64,000 nt of DNA from Nageia nagi. Its lineage: Eukaryota > Pinophyta. The stretch spans positions 31,868,001 to 31,932,000 of the forward strand of contig JBITNC010000002.1 in the NCBI GenBank assembly GCA_050084985.1, in the 5' to 3' direction. Within the stretch, counting starts at the first letter, position 1, and each line of letters opens with the position of its first letter. Positions 1-12,862 of this stretch are shown here, one piece after another. The position numbers and the translations under genes are program-made. The notes below the pieces were generated by a model. That model made no database searches and had not been told where the DNA came from. It saw only the letters and a list, made by a program, of their open reading frames with translations.

Positions 1-2418
1 GATCAAAATTTTATTTTTTTTCATTTCCTTTAAATAATAATATTCATCTTATCTCAATATAAATATTTAATGCTTATTTATATGATCAATTTTGTTTTGT
101 AATCTTGTTTCAACATGACAATCTATATTGCTAAAAAAATTCAATTATTGATTACCATATAAACATACAAAAATAATCTTTTGTGATGGATATATTATGT
201 GATATTCCTAATATGAATGAATTGATCATATTCATCAAAATAACAAGCATGTTTATACAACATTATGCACTAATGCACATGTAGTACAAACTACAATAAA
301 TAGCTCACAATAGGCCATATTTAATAATAAGATTTAACATTGAGTCCATAAAAAATTTAACTATGCAACATTGATCTAGCATCAAGTAACCATTTGGATA
401 AAGTCATACTTACATCATAACTACTATAATTAATCCATAAACATATGTGATTTGAATCTCATAAAGGGATAAACCTATATTTAAAGTTTTTCCATTACAT
501 AATTGTTCCTTTCTAAAAATACATAAAACCATATATGTATATATACTATTTTCATTTTTCAGTCAAAAAGATTTACACAAATCACTTAGCAATTGCCATC
601 TCTAGTGTCCCCCTTAATCCAAGAGAACTTATGGTGCAAATATTATTTTCTACACACATAAGCAAGGATCCATTAGATGTAGAATCATTAACCGATTATT
701 ATTTGATGAAGGCTTATACAAACATAGGAAACTTAAACTATGATTAACATAAGATAGATATTCCATAATACAAGCTTATTACCATCCAATAAATAATGCA
801 ATCATATTGTATTTTTGTATTGAACCATTAAAAATACAATCCACAAGTTTTAAAGTCAATGTCAACATATCCAGAATCTGTTGAGATATAAATCCAATGT
901 ATCCAAATATAAATTCAATGAATCCACAACATTCAGATATATAAAAAAATACATGTATCCAAAATTACATGTATCCAAAGTAGATGTATCTAAAATTTAT
1001 ACATATATCTAAATGCATACCAAAATTGTATACATATATCAAAAATCTATGCATGTTAAAAACCCCATGCTTCTTAATAACCACCATGGCCAATATTTCA
1101 TTATCAATCCTACACATCACATAGCATTGTTAAGATCATTTAAAAAGGAGAAGTATAATTTATAACTCATAGAATTTTACTAAAATATATAGCAATAAAA
1201 ACCTTCTACAACCCATCTAACTCCTTACACTTTTAGTTCTATCACCACCCAAACGAAGTATTTAGAGTTCAAGATCCTTAACCTTGATAAGGATGTTTCC
1301 AAGATGATCTCTTAATCTATATTTCTCTTTGGTCAATGTTTGTATTTCCTCTTTTTCTAATTTCAATTCAGCTTCAATATTTTGGACTTGCTCCTTCTTC
1401 TCCTTAAAGAGTTGAAACAGATTCTAAAAATGTGCTAGAATGCAATGTTGTAATTCATCTAAACATATATGATCTAAATTATACTAAGTAGTGACAGAAA
1501 TATTATTTGATGATCTATTCCTAGAAGAGGATGCTTCTACCTTCTTATACATCTACATATATTTGTGCAATCAAGAAAAAATAGTTCCAAATATACATGG
1601 ATATTTTGCACAATGCTAAAAATTTATACTTATCACCAAGTCCAAAAAAATATGCTACTCCAAAATGGTTTCAATGATTTTTTTGTCTTGTATGTTACGA
1701 AGATAAAACTATTATGAAGGCAATTGGCCTAACCACACATTATTAGCCCCATGCTAAAACATTCTAAAATGTAATGAGGTTTGTGCTCACTACAATAAGG
1801 AAGTTTTAGCATCAGGGTAATGATGTTTTTTCTCACCCAATTACCTTTGTAGATCTCAAATATTTGTTAAATCTCTCATTACCCATTACAAACCATGAAC
1901 CTTGAAGATTTTCAACTAACCACTCTTCTTGTTGTGACATCCCTGATAGACCTGTATGCAAAATAGATCTATAGAAGAAACTATAGACCATGTTACTTAC
2001 AATCACACAAATTGTAACAACACAAACTTTGTATGTGTTATATGATGACTTAAACTATAACACAAGGATGCATGATGTAGCTTGGACTAAAATGATTTGA
2101 GTGAATAACCTTGTAAATAAATATTTAGTATTTAATCTAGCTTGTAGATCTCAATCTTCATAGTCTTCGAAATAAGGAAAGTTCCATATTAAGAATTCAA
2201 AATGTTTCATTTTGAGGAAGGCATTAAATAATGTACCTTTAGAGCTCTCCATCCATGTTGTTGGTTGTTGGTGTATTGAAAAAATTTAGCGGTAGCCAAT
2301 ATAGAGCTCTCTATGGAGCTAGCTCATTCATGGACAAGGGAAAAGTTAAGTATATAGGAATATAATTTACAATAACCATTCCCTTTATTGCTAAAGTATC
2401 TGGTTTGGATTTTCAAGT
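1..2418. other. AT-rich intergenic sequence, no gene seen
   Basis: Only short, compositionally biased ORFs occur here, none with a recognisable domain. At about 880-1050 there is a loose run of short related phrases built on 'atgtatccaaa', a degenerate low-complexity repeat. I see no LTR ends, RNA gene or conserved protein. Confidence 0.5.
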
Positions 2419-2586
2419 ATGCATGTATTGAAAGCCAAATTGAATACTTTAATAATAAGTACAATGCATATGATAAATTCTATTCCTTTATACTTAAATG
2501 CCCTCATCCCAGAAGAGTTAGCTCTATGTAGAGCTCTATATCAAGAGTTAAGGATGTCAGTTCCAATCCTCGTTCATGGTCCAATT

Positions 2587-2670
2587 CCCTACATATGCAA
2601 GTTTAGGAAGTCATTATATACTTTGAAGGAGGATCCAAGAGCATTGTATGCCAAGAAGGATACATTGGTG
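2587..2670 (+). pseudogene. Ty1/copia reverse transcriptase fragment
   Basis: A 28-codon stretch inside a 135-codon open frame matches the copia RT segment that normally reads roughly C-[RK]-L-[KR]-K-S-L-Y-G-L-K-Q-x-P-R-A-W-Y-x-K. Here it appears as CKFRKSLYTLKEDPRALYAK. Conserved K-S-L-Y, L-K, P-R-A and Y-A-K remain; G, Q and W are substituted. No catalytic YVDD block follows. Instead the sequence runs into a 40-bp tandem array about 75 bp downstream. This is a relic of an old plus-strand copia element, identified from one motif only. Confidence 0.6.
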
Positions 2671-2743
2671 ATAAATATACAGTATCAAAGAAGGTATGAA
2701 CATCTGTGTAAATTTGCAGATATTATCAAGCAGGATGAAAGAA

Positions 2744-2983
2744 GAAAGGTATATTTGAAATACAATACCTATGTTGTGAGATGTAAAGGTATATTCAAAA
2801 TACAATATATGTATTGTGAGATGTAAAGGCATATTCAAAATATAATACCTATGTTGTGAGATGTAAATCTATACTCAAAATACAATACCTATGTTGTGAG
2901 ATGTAAAGGTATACTCAAAATACAATACCTATGTTGTGAGATGTAAAAGTATATTCAAAATACAATACATGTTTTGTGAGATG
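2744..2983. repeat. 40-bp tandem repeat, six copies
   Basis: The phrase TTGTGAGATGTAAAGG recurs with 40-bp spacing (anchor positions about 2771, 2811, 2851, 2891, 2931, 2971). Units differ by a few substitutions and no indels, so the array is fairly young or homogenised. It follows a copia RT relic. Confidence 0.9.
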
Positions 2984-4959
2984 TGGAGGCTAAAGACAAA
3001 GGATTTCTTCCCTACCAGCATAGAGAAAAGTTGGCAATTGCATAGGGGCTAGATTTAATGCACCACAAAACTCAATAAAACCCTATCTAAGGTTGGATCT
3101 TATACCTTGGAGTGAAGGCACTTCATATTTGATACTTAACCTACAAATAATGATGCACAAGTGTGTATCACAAATGGATAAACATTAAGTAAATGAGCTC
3201 AAGGGTTTGATCCCTTGAACCTCTAGAATTTTTTGGTCTCCTAGAGTTTTCTTCTCTTGTAGGGTGTCTAATCTATAAGAGGAATAGAAGATTGCTAGCG
3301 AAAATAATATTATTCAAGACAAATGAAGAGATATCCATGGTAAAACTCAATGAGAAGAAATATCCCTATTTATAGAAGTAGAAAATAGAGTGTTTGAGAC
3401 TTTAAGAGATTTGACAAATCACAGTCCACTTATAGGATTAGGAAAAACATAAATGAATATTTTTAGAAAGTGAAAATCTCATGTATTTTCTCTTTTATTG
3501 TGCAAGTACCATGGCATCAACTTTGTCCTTTAGGTGAATATCATGATGATTCACTTGCCTATAAAAAGGGAAGACCCTCACATGGGATGATTATGAAATC
3601 TTCATCTTGATTGGACCATGTACACTACTTCTTACATTTTTATCAACATCGTCTATCAAGATTGAGATTTTTTTATAATACAAACTCTATCATTCATCTT
3701 TCATTTATTTAATAGATTAGGCTGATATTGTAATATTGCTATAGACTCTTGTTATAAGGATCTTATTTTAGGTTCATTAGCTTGGGAGCTAGTGTTAGCA
3801 TGGATGCATATTGTAATATTTCTATCAACTCTTTTTATAATGCTTTTCTCCTAGGTTCATCAGCTTGGGTGCTAGTGTTAGCATGAATGCATATTTCACA
3901 TTTTAACAAGTCTAGTTCTAGTATTTAATAAAGGTCATGGGTAAGAACAATAAGTATTGTATCTTGAATCTCAGTCTTGATAGAGCTAAGTTTGATGTAA
4001 TATTTAGGGTGTCATTTATTATTAGTATCTCAATAATATCCTTGACCATTACTAATTATTTATGATTGCTACTCCATTTCTACATTTTTTATTATTATTT
4101 ATGCTCGTTATTGCTTATAAAGGTTTGAAGGCCCTCTAAAATCACTCTTACCACAACCTCAAAACTACCCATGATTAGGCCCAACCTCACAACTACATAC
4201 ACCATCGAAGACACAAGCTCCTATAGCTCCTCTCCAACAGAACCCATACCCGCCTCATTTGCACTTGTAGTGGTGGCATTATGAACTTAAAATTGAAGAC
4301 TAATATTTTGTAAAGAAAAAAATTATAGCTTCCTTAAGAAATTCATTTTTGTGCATATCTTATGCCACAATCAAATGAGGTTATCACATTTGACATAGCA
4401 TATGGAGAAGGTTATTGTGCAAAAATGCATCTTCTACAAATTTTAGTTCATTACATTTGAGAATGAAAGCATGAATACACTTGAACTTATGTAAACTATA
4501 AGATGATAGACATACATGGAGGAGTCTATGATGAAATGAAATTATGTAATGCATGTACAACCCTGTTGAAATGACACATTTTACATACTACAATGATGGG
4601 ATGAGGAGTCGATAGTGTAAAGATGGTGGTTATTCTTCTTATGGGAAGAAAGTGTGATAATTGCATGAAAAGATTGAGGATATTACTAGACACAAACATG
4701 ACAAGACAAGTGCTGAGAAGAACAATACATTTACCTCTAAGAGGTCACTTTTCTCTAAACTCCATTGCAAAGATTAAGTGCATTACAAGAAATGTACATG
4801 ATAAATGGTGAGAAAAACCATACAATAGCCTATAGGAGGTGATTTTTCACTAATAACTCCAATGAAAATATCAAGGAAAATAACATAAATGAAGATTATA
4901 ATTAGTGTAAAGAACCATTCTTCAAGTTTTAACATCTAGGAGGTGAATTTTCACTAATA
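2984..4959. other. Non-coding sequence with a short 83-bp duplication
   Basis: No protein family recognised. Positions about 3726-3891 hold two copies of an 83-bp unit, recognisable by 'ggttcat(t/c)agcttggg(a/t)gctagtgttagcat' split over the two copies. A TATA-like 'tatttataga' occurs at about 3369. The 62-codon open frame at 4623-4811 has no recognisable features. Confidence 0.5.
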
Positions 4960-5075
4960 ACTAACTATTCTCTACAATGAAAATTAACAACATTTAATTA
5001 ATTGTTCTCTAAAATGAAAATTAACAACATTTAACTAATTGTTCTCTAAAATGAAAATTAACATCATTTAGAAAT
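4960..5075. repeat. 37-bp tandem repeat, three copies
   Basis: The phrase 'ttctctaaaatgaaaattaa' starts at about 4968, 5005 and 5042, a constant 37-bp period. The first copy has one substitution and the third drifts at its end. Confidence 0.85.
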
Positions 5076-5219
5076 GACCTATAAAATGTATAAAGCAAGA
5101 AAAAACCATTTCAAGAATACCAAATGTAGACAGTTTGTTCTCTCATGCTCATGCTCTACTGCAATCCTACAGTGTAAAAATGAAACAAAATAAATGATCT
5201 TCTTTTTTTGTTATATTTG

Positions 5220-6020
5220 TAATAAGTGCTAGGCATTTACATCAACCATAAATGTCAATGAGACACTCTTCATTAGAAAAAAAGCGATAAACACCTGGCA
5301 TTTACTATGTAGTAAATGCCTAGCAATTACTACGTTGTTAATGCCAAGCATGTTATGAAGTTAATTCATGCGCATGTGTGGAGCCATTGGAAATCGAGGC
5401 AGGAGAGGATATGTGGTAAACACATGGCATTTACTACATAGTAGTAAATTCCTAGTGTTACAAGATAATTAATGCACACATGTGGGATCGGGGTGGGAGA
5501 AAGGAAAAGTAGTAATCACCAGGCATTTACTATGCCAAGTGATAAAGAAGCTATAATAAACTCCAAGTGATTACTATGAAGTAATAATTAATGTGCACAT
5601 GTGGACCCGATGGAAATAGTGGTAAATGCCTAGCATGTAAAAGAAAACTAATTGCATTGTGAAATGCTTAAAATCTCAAAGGGAGAGAGAAGATGTGGTA
5701 AATGCCCAGCATTTAATATGTAGTAAATGCTAAGTGATAGAGAAAATGTAGTAAACACTTGGCATGTAACGAATGAAATCAAATACACACATGAACTACT
5801 TTTAAAATCTCAAGGGGAGAGAGAAGATGTGGTAAACGGTAGGTGTTTAACATGTAAAAATTCTTGGCATTTACAATAGCAATAAAATGAAGAATTCGAG
5901 TGCACAGGTGGTGGGGCCTATGCTAAATGATATGCATTTACATTGTAGAACACACTTAGCATTTACGATGAGGAATAACACATCGATCATTTACTACTAT
6001 AAATAACACTTGACATTTAC
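5220..6020. repeat. Cluster of GTAAATGC / GCATTTAC motif pairs
   Basis: Over about 800 bp the 8-mers GCATTTAC and GTAAATGC and near variants (such as 'ggcatttactatgtagtaaatgcc') recur more than a dozen times in both orientations. Several form short hairpins around a 'TATGTAGTA' loop. They sit in degenerate larger units that also repeat 'cacatgtgg' and 'gggagagagaagatgtggtaaa'. A related but weaker cluster lies near 18600-18700. No coding potential. Confidence 0.7.
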
Positions 6021-7136
6021 AGACCCCATCGGTGATAGAAAATGGTGGACCCCACCATCGAGCTACGTGTGAAGGTCCTTTTTCTTGATGATGTAAGAGG
6101 TACATAAGGGTCAATTTTATGTTAGTATAGAAAACTCCATTTCATTGCTAGGAGTGGAACATGGGACACATGACATAAAAAGGTACCCAATAACCAACTT
6201 TGCCAATACTAAATCACTGGTGGAAGGATCAAACATAGGGTACACAATACAGAAGCCACGGGTGGCAAGCCACCAAATAGGTAGGTTGGGGAGTTTCCAA
6301 TCTTCAATTCAAAATAATTTCAACTAAATTTTGGTGGTTGTCAATACTTTCACACAAATGTAAATGAAAATATAATATTTTATTTAAAACATTTTTAATT
6401 ACTCTTTGATGGTTTGTCTATACTTTCTTCTATAACTATTATTGTAAATGTCCTCCTTCATTCATTATTTTGATTTATTGAAAGGTTTTAATCAACAAAA
6501 GAAATTGCATAATATATTTTCAAGAAATATTTTTATTTCCATTCTTTTTTGTAATTTTGTAAAACATATATATATTTTAAATTTTACTTTTTTAATAAAC
6601 ATAAAAAATATTTATATGGTAAAAAATAAATTGTAAATTTATACTAATTTCAAAATAATTCCATAACAATATATTGTTGTTATTTTTAAGTAATTTTATC
6701 AAAAAAAATGTTAGTATAAAAAATTGTACAACAATAACATATTGTTATTTTTAAGCAAGTTTTTTCTTAAAAAATTGAACATGTAACAAAAAATATGTTA
6801 GTATCATGTAAGAACTCAAAAAATGAAAGAGAGAGAGGTTATACTTTGAAAGGTTTTACCTCACAAATTTGAAGTAGGAAGAAGAGTCTCCAAGGATGTC
6901 TTTAGATACCAATTGAAATGAGAAGAACCACCTACACTAAAGATCAAGATTTAAGTATTCCTCCTAATCTTCAACACAATCACACAAAAATTGTGAGACT
7001 ATATATAATGGTTCCTCTCACAAGAGAGTACTCCACTCTAACTATAAGTTCTTATTACTTCTCCAAAGATAACTCTTACAAAGCTCTATAAGCACTCTCT
7101 CATCCTATTAATCTACACAATAGGAGTAATTATTTT
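6021..7136. other. AT-rich sequence, no gene recognised
   Basis: Contains 60- and 62-codon open frames with no family resemblance and a very AT-rich core (about 6340-6790) with repeats of 'aacaatatattgttgttattttta'. From about 6810 the sequence leads into the tandem ~485-bp repeat. Confidence 0.45.
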
Positions 7137-7620
7137 TTTTCTATAAGAGTGAAGAAGGCTTAAGGGATGCCTTTTATTTATAGGTAAAAAACCAACTTTG
7201 GCTCACCCTCTTAATCAAGGGGAACACCAAAGATCAAAGGATAAGCATATCATTGAACCAAAGGATAAGCACTTATATCCTACAAGTGCGATGAGTGTAG
7301 AACCAATCTCATAATTTTAAATTCATTAAATACTTAAAAGGTATTCAAGGATACTTTTAAGTAATTAAGTGGATTTAATTAATGAGATATATTAGGAGAA
7401 GATATTGACCTTTTAGATACCTTACATAATAATGCATTATTTATTCTAACACTAACCACATAAGTTCCTACACCCATTTCCTTGAATAGCTACATTCTAT
7501 CGTCATTTTTATTTTTTTCTTCTAAATATTTATGCACCTCTATCTCACTATAAGGAATGAGAATAGTTTCAATTTGTCCAATCATGCTTGTAGGATCATC
7601 TGCAACCTTAAATTATCTAC
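7137..7620. repeat. Tandem ~485-bp repeat, first copy
   Basis: This block, starting 'tttctataagagtgaagaaggc' at its left edge, is repeated immediately afterwards. The second copy begins at about 7621 and is split by an LTR element, resuming at 16377-16820. A TATAAATA motif on the minus strand (plus 7175-7182) is conserved in the second copy at 16399-16406. That suggests the repeat derives from a promoter-bearing sequence, perhaps part of an old LTR. Confidence 0.75.
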
Positions 7621-7635
7621 TTTCTACAAGAGTGA

Positions 7636-7640
7636 AAAAG
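7636..7640. other. Target-site duplication, left copy (AAAAG)
   Basis: The right copy after the second LTR is AGAAG (16377-16381). The uninterrupted homologous site in the first tandem copy reads GTGAAGAAGGCT, so the ancestral target is AGAAG and the left copy has one substitution. Confidence 0.7.
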
Positions 7641-8237
7641 TGTAGACCCTAAATAATGCATTAGTGTAATTAATTTGGGGAATTAACACATGCACTATTT
7701 GGTATACTTATTACTTGACATAAAATAGGAATATGACAACAGATGATTAAGCATATAGGTTCATTTCATTAACATGCATATTCAATTAATCAAGTAAAGG
7801 CACAAGCAATATCATACATACTAGTATGATGGCATTGCCCTACTAATAGTATGTTACCAGTGTTGTGTTAATGATCAAATTAAAGATGAAATGATAAATG
7901 AATGAATGATTTATCAATATAAAGAAAGTATGATAATCTTTGAGATAAGAGATTCACTTGTTATAGATAAGAGGACCTTGCAAAGGTTTTATTTATGAAT
8001 GATGTTCAAATTCTTGATTCTCTATCCAATCCTCAATTGATAGAAGCCTTGTGTCTTCTATAATCTTACCCTTATCTAGTTCCCTCTTGATGATAATCCC
8101 ATCCTCTATCTTTGTATGTCTTTAATGCCTTTATATATCGATGCTTCTACTATAAGATTTTACCCCTTGTATAATACATTGTTAAGGGAGTAAAATGATT
8201 TATTAAATACATAAAGGTTCATTTTGAGGCATATATA
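7641..8237 (-). repeat. LTR (3' LTR of the minus-strand element)
   Basis: Starts TGTAGACCCTAAATAATG like its partner. Its right end reads GGCATATATA where the partner has GGCATCTACA, so the terminal bases have mutated. It lacks about 75 bp present in the partner (partner 16245-16315); the gap lies between short ATAAT repeats. Confidence 0.85.
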
Positions 8238-8256
8238 TTTGCCCCTCTTTGGATGT
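8238..8256 (-). other. Polypurine tract
   Basis: On the minus strand the bases before the 3' LTR read CATCCAAAGAGGGGCAAA, a typical plus-strand primer directly adjoining the LTR. Confidence 0.65.
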
Positions 8257-10975
8257 GTGATTGAAGATATGAAATTGCATTTCCAAAGAAGAAGTGTAGC
8301 CAAGATATAGAAGAAAAATCTTTGATCTTTTTGTTGATGTTATCTTTTGCCGAAGATGAATGATTGATGTTGAGGGGCCTTATGTTGCCCCCCTTTTGAC
8401 TTGGGTGCCCCAGGAAAGATCTTTGAGTGGAGTAGCCAAGGAAAAGTTACTGAAGAAGCTACCTTGTGGATCACTATTTGGATGACTATAAAAATCCATA
8501 TCCAAGGCTGGTAATGAAACATATGATTTGCCTCCCTTATATTATTTCAATCATGAATCTAGCCATTCCATTGTGTTTGATAATCAAGAAGCTAATGCAC
8601 TTATGTTCATGTCATGAAACAAAGAGGTGATGGTTTGGATGAGTGGAAATAATAATTGGTTGTATGTCGACGACAGCCCAATAGACTATGAGCATGATGT
8701 TGGTGCCCTTGTTTTGATTATAATTTTCTTCTATTTTTGTTGAATCTATGTGCTTGTAATTAAATGTTAGTCATAAAATAATGATGGATGCATAGTAAGT
8801 TGTTCCTTCCATTGGATATGATCCAATGTTAACATCTTTCTCACAGCTACATCATTACATAAAGTGAGTGAACTCTCACTAGCCGTATTAATGGCCATTG
8901 GCGATCATATGTTTGTATGTCTATGATCCAAAGAGAGTATGCTTTAGATGGGTTAAAAGAAAAAACCTTGCGAATACATAACAAAATGTATCATCCATTA
9001 AATATGATCCAATGTCAACAAATTGCTCATGGCTGTATCATTGGTTTATATTTTAAGTGAGTGAACTCTCACTAGCTGCATCATTGGCCATTGACAATCA
9101 TACATTTGTATGTCCATCGAGGACTATATGCTTTAGATGGGTTCAAAGAAAAAACCATTTGGATGCATAGAAAAATATATCATCCATTGGAGATGATAAA
9201 AAGTCAACAAATTGCTCATGGTTGCATCACCAATTTATTTTTAAGTGAGTGAACTTTCACTAGCTATATCATTGGCCATTTACGATCATGTGTTTTATTG
9301 TCCATAATCTAAATACATTAGCCATGGAAAGCAAGGATGAAATAAATATAATATATTATAATATGTTCATATGGAACAATGAAATTCCTGATATTCAAAC
9401 CTGTAAAGGTATAGGAGCTTGAGTTTAATTTTGCACAAAGGCTATATGTCATCAGCATCATGTGAACAGTCTTCCATGTCATTGATGTCATAGAATTTCT
9501 CAAATTTGGTTAAAATAAAATTATCTTGAATACTATTAGCAAAAGTTTGTTGATTCACCATACTTATAGCTTAATATAAGATTGGTCCCAATTGATGTTA
9601 AAAAGGGGGTAAGGAAGCCATCTCAACCACATCATCACATCATCATCTAGGTGATAGTCATGAATTGCCAACACTTGGAGGAGAACAAAGTTATTCAGAG
9701 ATACAAGAAACGTAGCGTAAAATGTAGAGTGAAGTCTATAAGGGGAGATAATGCCCTATCGTTCTCCATATTTCTCCATACCGATCATAGGCCAACCAAT
9801 AAATGCCAATTTATTCACTTGACATGTATCAATTCTTGTTAACAAATATCAACCTTTCCAAATGTGAAATTAACATGCTTAATAACATCAAATGAAAACA
9901 AAAAAGCAAAATATCTAAACCTCATGATGGAAACATAATTTCGGTATCAGTCCTCATGCTAGAAAGGTGTAATTAAGGATAAGTATAGGAGGGTTTTTAA
10001 TCATTTGAGTAACTCATGGATTGGTATGCTACCAGTGCCTTGATGTCAGTATGCTATTGACATCTTGAAATAAGTGGATAAAGTCATCCAATTAAGCAAT
10101 GCCTTTGTATGTCACCAAATCTTGCAAATATCATGGGCCTGCAGCTACCTATAAATAACCTTCTTAAAGATAAAATTTTACCCTACCAAATGGCTAAGAT
10201 CAAGTATTTATAATCTGATTTCTTTAGTTGTGTATCATAGAAATGTATGCACTATCATGTGAAAACTAGAAATTTATGAAAATGAACTAGGTGCATTGGA
10301 AACTCCTCAAAACATCAAATTAGCATGCCACTAGTGCCCTAAACCCAATATAAATTTTAATAAAAAATACAAATAAAGCAATATTTACTTTAGACATGCA
10401 AGCATCATTCAAATAAATTCTAAGAATAAATTAGATCCAAATTTCATCAATAGCACACACAATTCTAAGAAATGCATGCCATCAACACCATGGAAATGGT
10501 AATTTTTAGTATTTGAAAAAGGATGAGAGGGATTTAAAATTTTTACAATGCCAATAAGACCTCCACATAAGAATTTAGGAATTATATGGTAAAAAAATGT
10601 GATGCCCTACTTAAAGCCCCAAAGTCAACCTATAAAATCAAAATATTTATAAAAATAGGTCATTTTAACTTTGACACCCTTGCCATTTGGAACTCTACAA
10701 GTAGGCATTGACTTCCTTGCTGACCTAGTCGAGTTTGCCACCTGCTAGCAACATTGCACTATTGTAGCATCCATTCCATCTCTCAATTTAGTGCATCAAG
10801 TGGGAGGATATCCATAGAGGATTCGAGACTATGGAGGTATGGTTGCCATCGATTGGAGGAGTATCTAATGACCAATTACAAGGAGGATAGGTCATCTAGG
10901 GGAGTATCTCTATATTCTTCCAATTGAGCATGCAGTAAGTATATTCAAACTTGAAATATTATATTTTTATTATCC
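8257..10975. other. Interior of gag-only gypsy element, no pol recognised
   Basis: This stretch, where pol would be expected, has no RT, RNase H or integrase signature in any frame I examined. It includes a ~190-bp tandem repeat (listed separately). The remainder is AT-rich with short unrelated open frames. Confidence 0.5.
8795..9320. repeat. ~190-bp tandem repeat, about 2.7 copies
   Basis: The anchor GTGAGTGAACTYTCACTAGC recurs at about 8864, 9057 and 9245 (spacings 193 and 188). It is followed each time by 'atcattggccatt' and 'gatcat', and preceded by a 'catccatt..atatgatcca' block. Units are about 80-85% alike by eye. Each anchor contains a small palindrome (GTGAGTG...CTCACTAG). Confidence 0.85.
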
Positions 10976-12862
10976 ATGAGTAGAGAGGAGAGACTAATAG
11001 ACCCAAATGTTACCTTGCAAGATCGCAAAGGGTTGATCCGAGATGGGCCTATGAGGACTACAACTTTAGATTTAGATCAAGCCTTCCCACAAACCCACCA
11101 ATCAGATGATATTTTAAATCGATGCAAGTTAGGAGAGCTTGCATACATTGGGGATAGTATAGGTGGATACACTTCTTCTCATTGCATTAGCTGAGAGATG
11201 GGATCAAGATTGCTACTCATTTCACCTGCCTACTAGTGAAATGATAATAACTCTAGAGGATGTGTACCAGATCTAGGGCATACCTATCAGGGGTGGCTTG
11301 GTATATCAATGTGAGTTGGGGGATGATAACACTCATGGGGTTGAATATTTGTGGTTGACCAGATTGGATGACCATGACTATGATCATTGATTGATGCAAC
11401 TTGCAAAGGGTTGTAGGTTTGCCAGAGTAGGGAGACATTTGAGGTTGCATGTGGTGGCTATTATTACTACTTATATGTCTTGATAAAAGTCATTCAAATT
11501 TTCCTCTCAAGCTAACATTGATAGTACAAGAGATATGCACTCAAGGGTGATAATTTGCATGGGGGCTTGTAGTACTAGCATAGCTTTACAGGGATTTATA
11601 TTCATTCATCAACATTGGTAAGGTTAACATGATGATTGCTCATGTTGGTATCCTATAGGTTTGGTCCTATGAGCACATCTTAGTTATCAATCTAATGGGA
11701 TTGCAAAAGGTGAGAGATGACCCAACATACGAGGCCCTATCATGCTGGACCAATCCATTAGGTGGATATAAGCCTCCATGATCCATGGAGGTGAGGAGAG
11801 AGACATTGATAGCCTCCAGGAGGTGGACATCATATGGGTATACTACACTAATTATGTATGTCATGTGTATGCTCATCATTTGGCATGGGTGAGGCAAACC
11901 CACTTCTTCTAGACCAAGCAAAAGATAGTGGAGCCATATCATCCAAAGCAGGTGTTGAGATAGTTCAAGATACAACAATCGATTCCAACAGTTCATCTAG
12001 TGTACCATTGGTACATAGTGGAAATAGATGTTTATAACGGTGCTCAAGTTATACCAATGTGGATGATAGGGTGGCTAGAGACACCAATAGAGGATGTTGC
12101 TATGGAGGTAGCCATGGCTCCTAAGGTTGCCCTTAATTATGCAACATGGTGGATAGCTATACATCCAAGCTCTTTGGGCCTAAATGAATCTAATAGTTGG
12201 AGTGATGATGCAACGAGCCTACCATCAAAGGAGGATGATCAGATGAATGTAGATAATCTCATCTATGATGAACCTCCACTAGTAGGGGGATTAGAGATGC
12301 TAGTAGCAGTTGTCCCCATTCCAAGTAAGAAAAATTCTTCTCATAGTCCTTCATGATTTTCAAAATTTTAAATGTAGCTAATAAGAGACTAACTAGCATT
12401 ATGTATGATATCATAGGGGTGTTATATGCACAGGGATCAGCTATGGAGGCTGAGCTAGTGAGATTGAGGCTAGTGGAGGTTGAGGTGACACATCTTCGAC
12501 CATTAGAGGTAGAGTTGGCTATGGTGATGTCTACACTAGTGATGCAAGATGTAGAGGTGGTTTCATTATCTCAAATAGTGAAGGATCTCCAGGAAAATCT
12601 CACCATGCCCCCACCATATCAACAGTGGGCATTTGCATAAATTCAACATGATCATATTGCAGTGCAGGCTCTAGAGATATCCAAACTATGGGTCAAGTAT
12701 ATAAGGACCAAGACACTTTTGGAGATGCATGGACTCACAATGAGTGATATCTCGAGTGGAGTCTCAATATCTGGAGCTAGTGGTAGTGGTAGGAGGGTAC
12801 TCCTTTGGAGTGATACATCTAGTAGTGGTGCTAGTTCCCATCCATATGAGTGGATGATGTAG
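10976..12862 (+). pseudogene. Plant mobile domain (PMD, MAIN/MAIL1-type) pseudogene
   Basis: Several frames on the plus strand together give a recognisable PMD. At 11170-11320 the translation contains LLIALAERWDQD, then YSFHLPTSEMIITLEDVYQI, then an in-frame TAG (11274-11276) where PMDs have W or L, then GIPIRGG. This is the family hallmark 'L-x-E-R-W ... F-H-L-P-x-G-E-x-T-x-T-L-x-D-V ... L-G-L-P-x-x-G'. At about 11930-12010 comes YHPKQVLR, a stop, FKIQQSIP and YHWYIVEI, matching the C-terminal PMD segment H-P-x-R-V-x-R-Q-F-G-x-x-Q-x-I-P. Downstream frames (12353-12640) are rich in L, V and E and may be a coiled coil. Intact PMD proteins act in silencing, and PMDs are known in both host genes and transposons. 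Here stops and frameshifts make the gene dead. It is antisense to the gag of the element carrying it. Confidence 0.82.
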
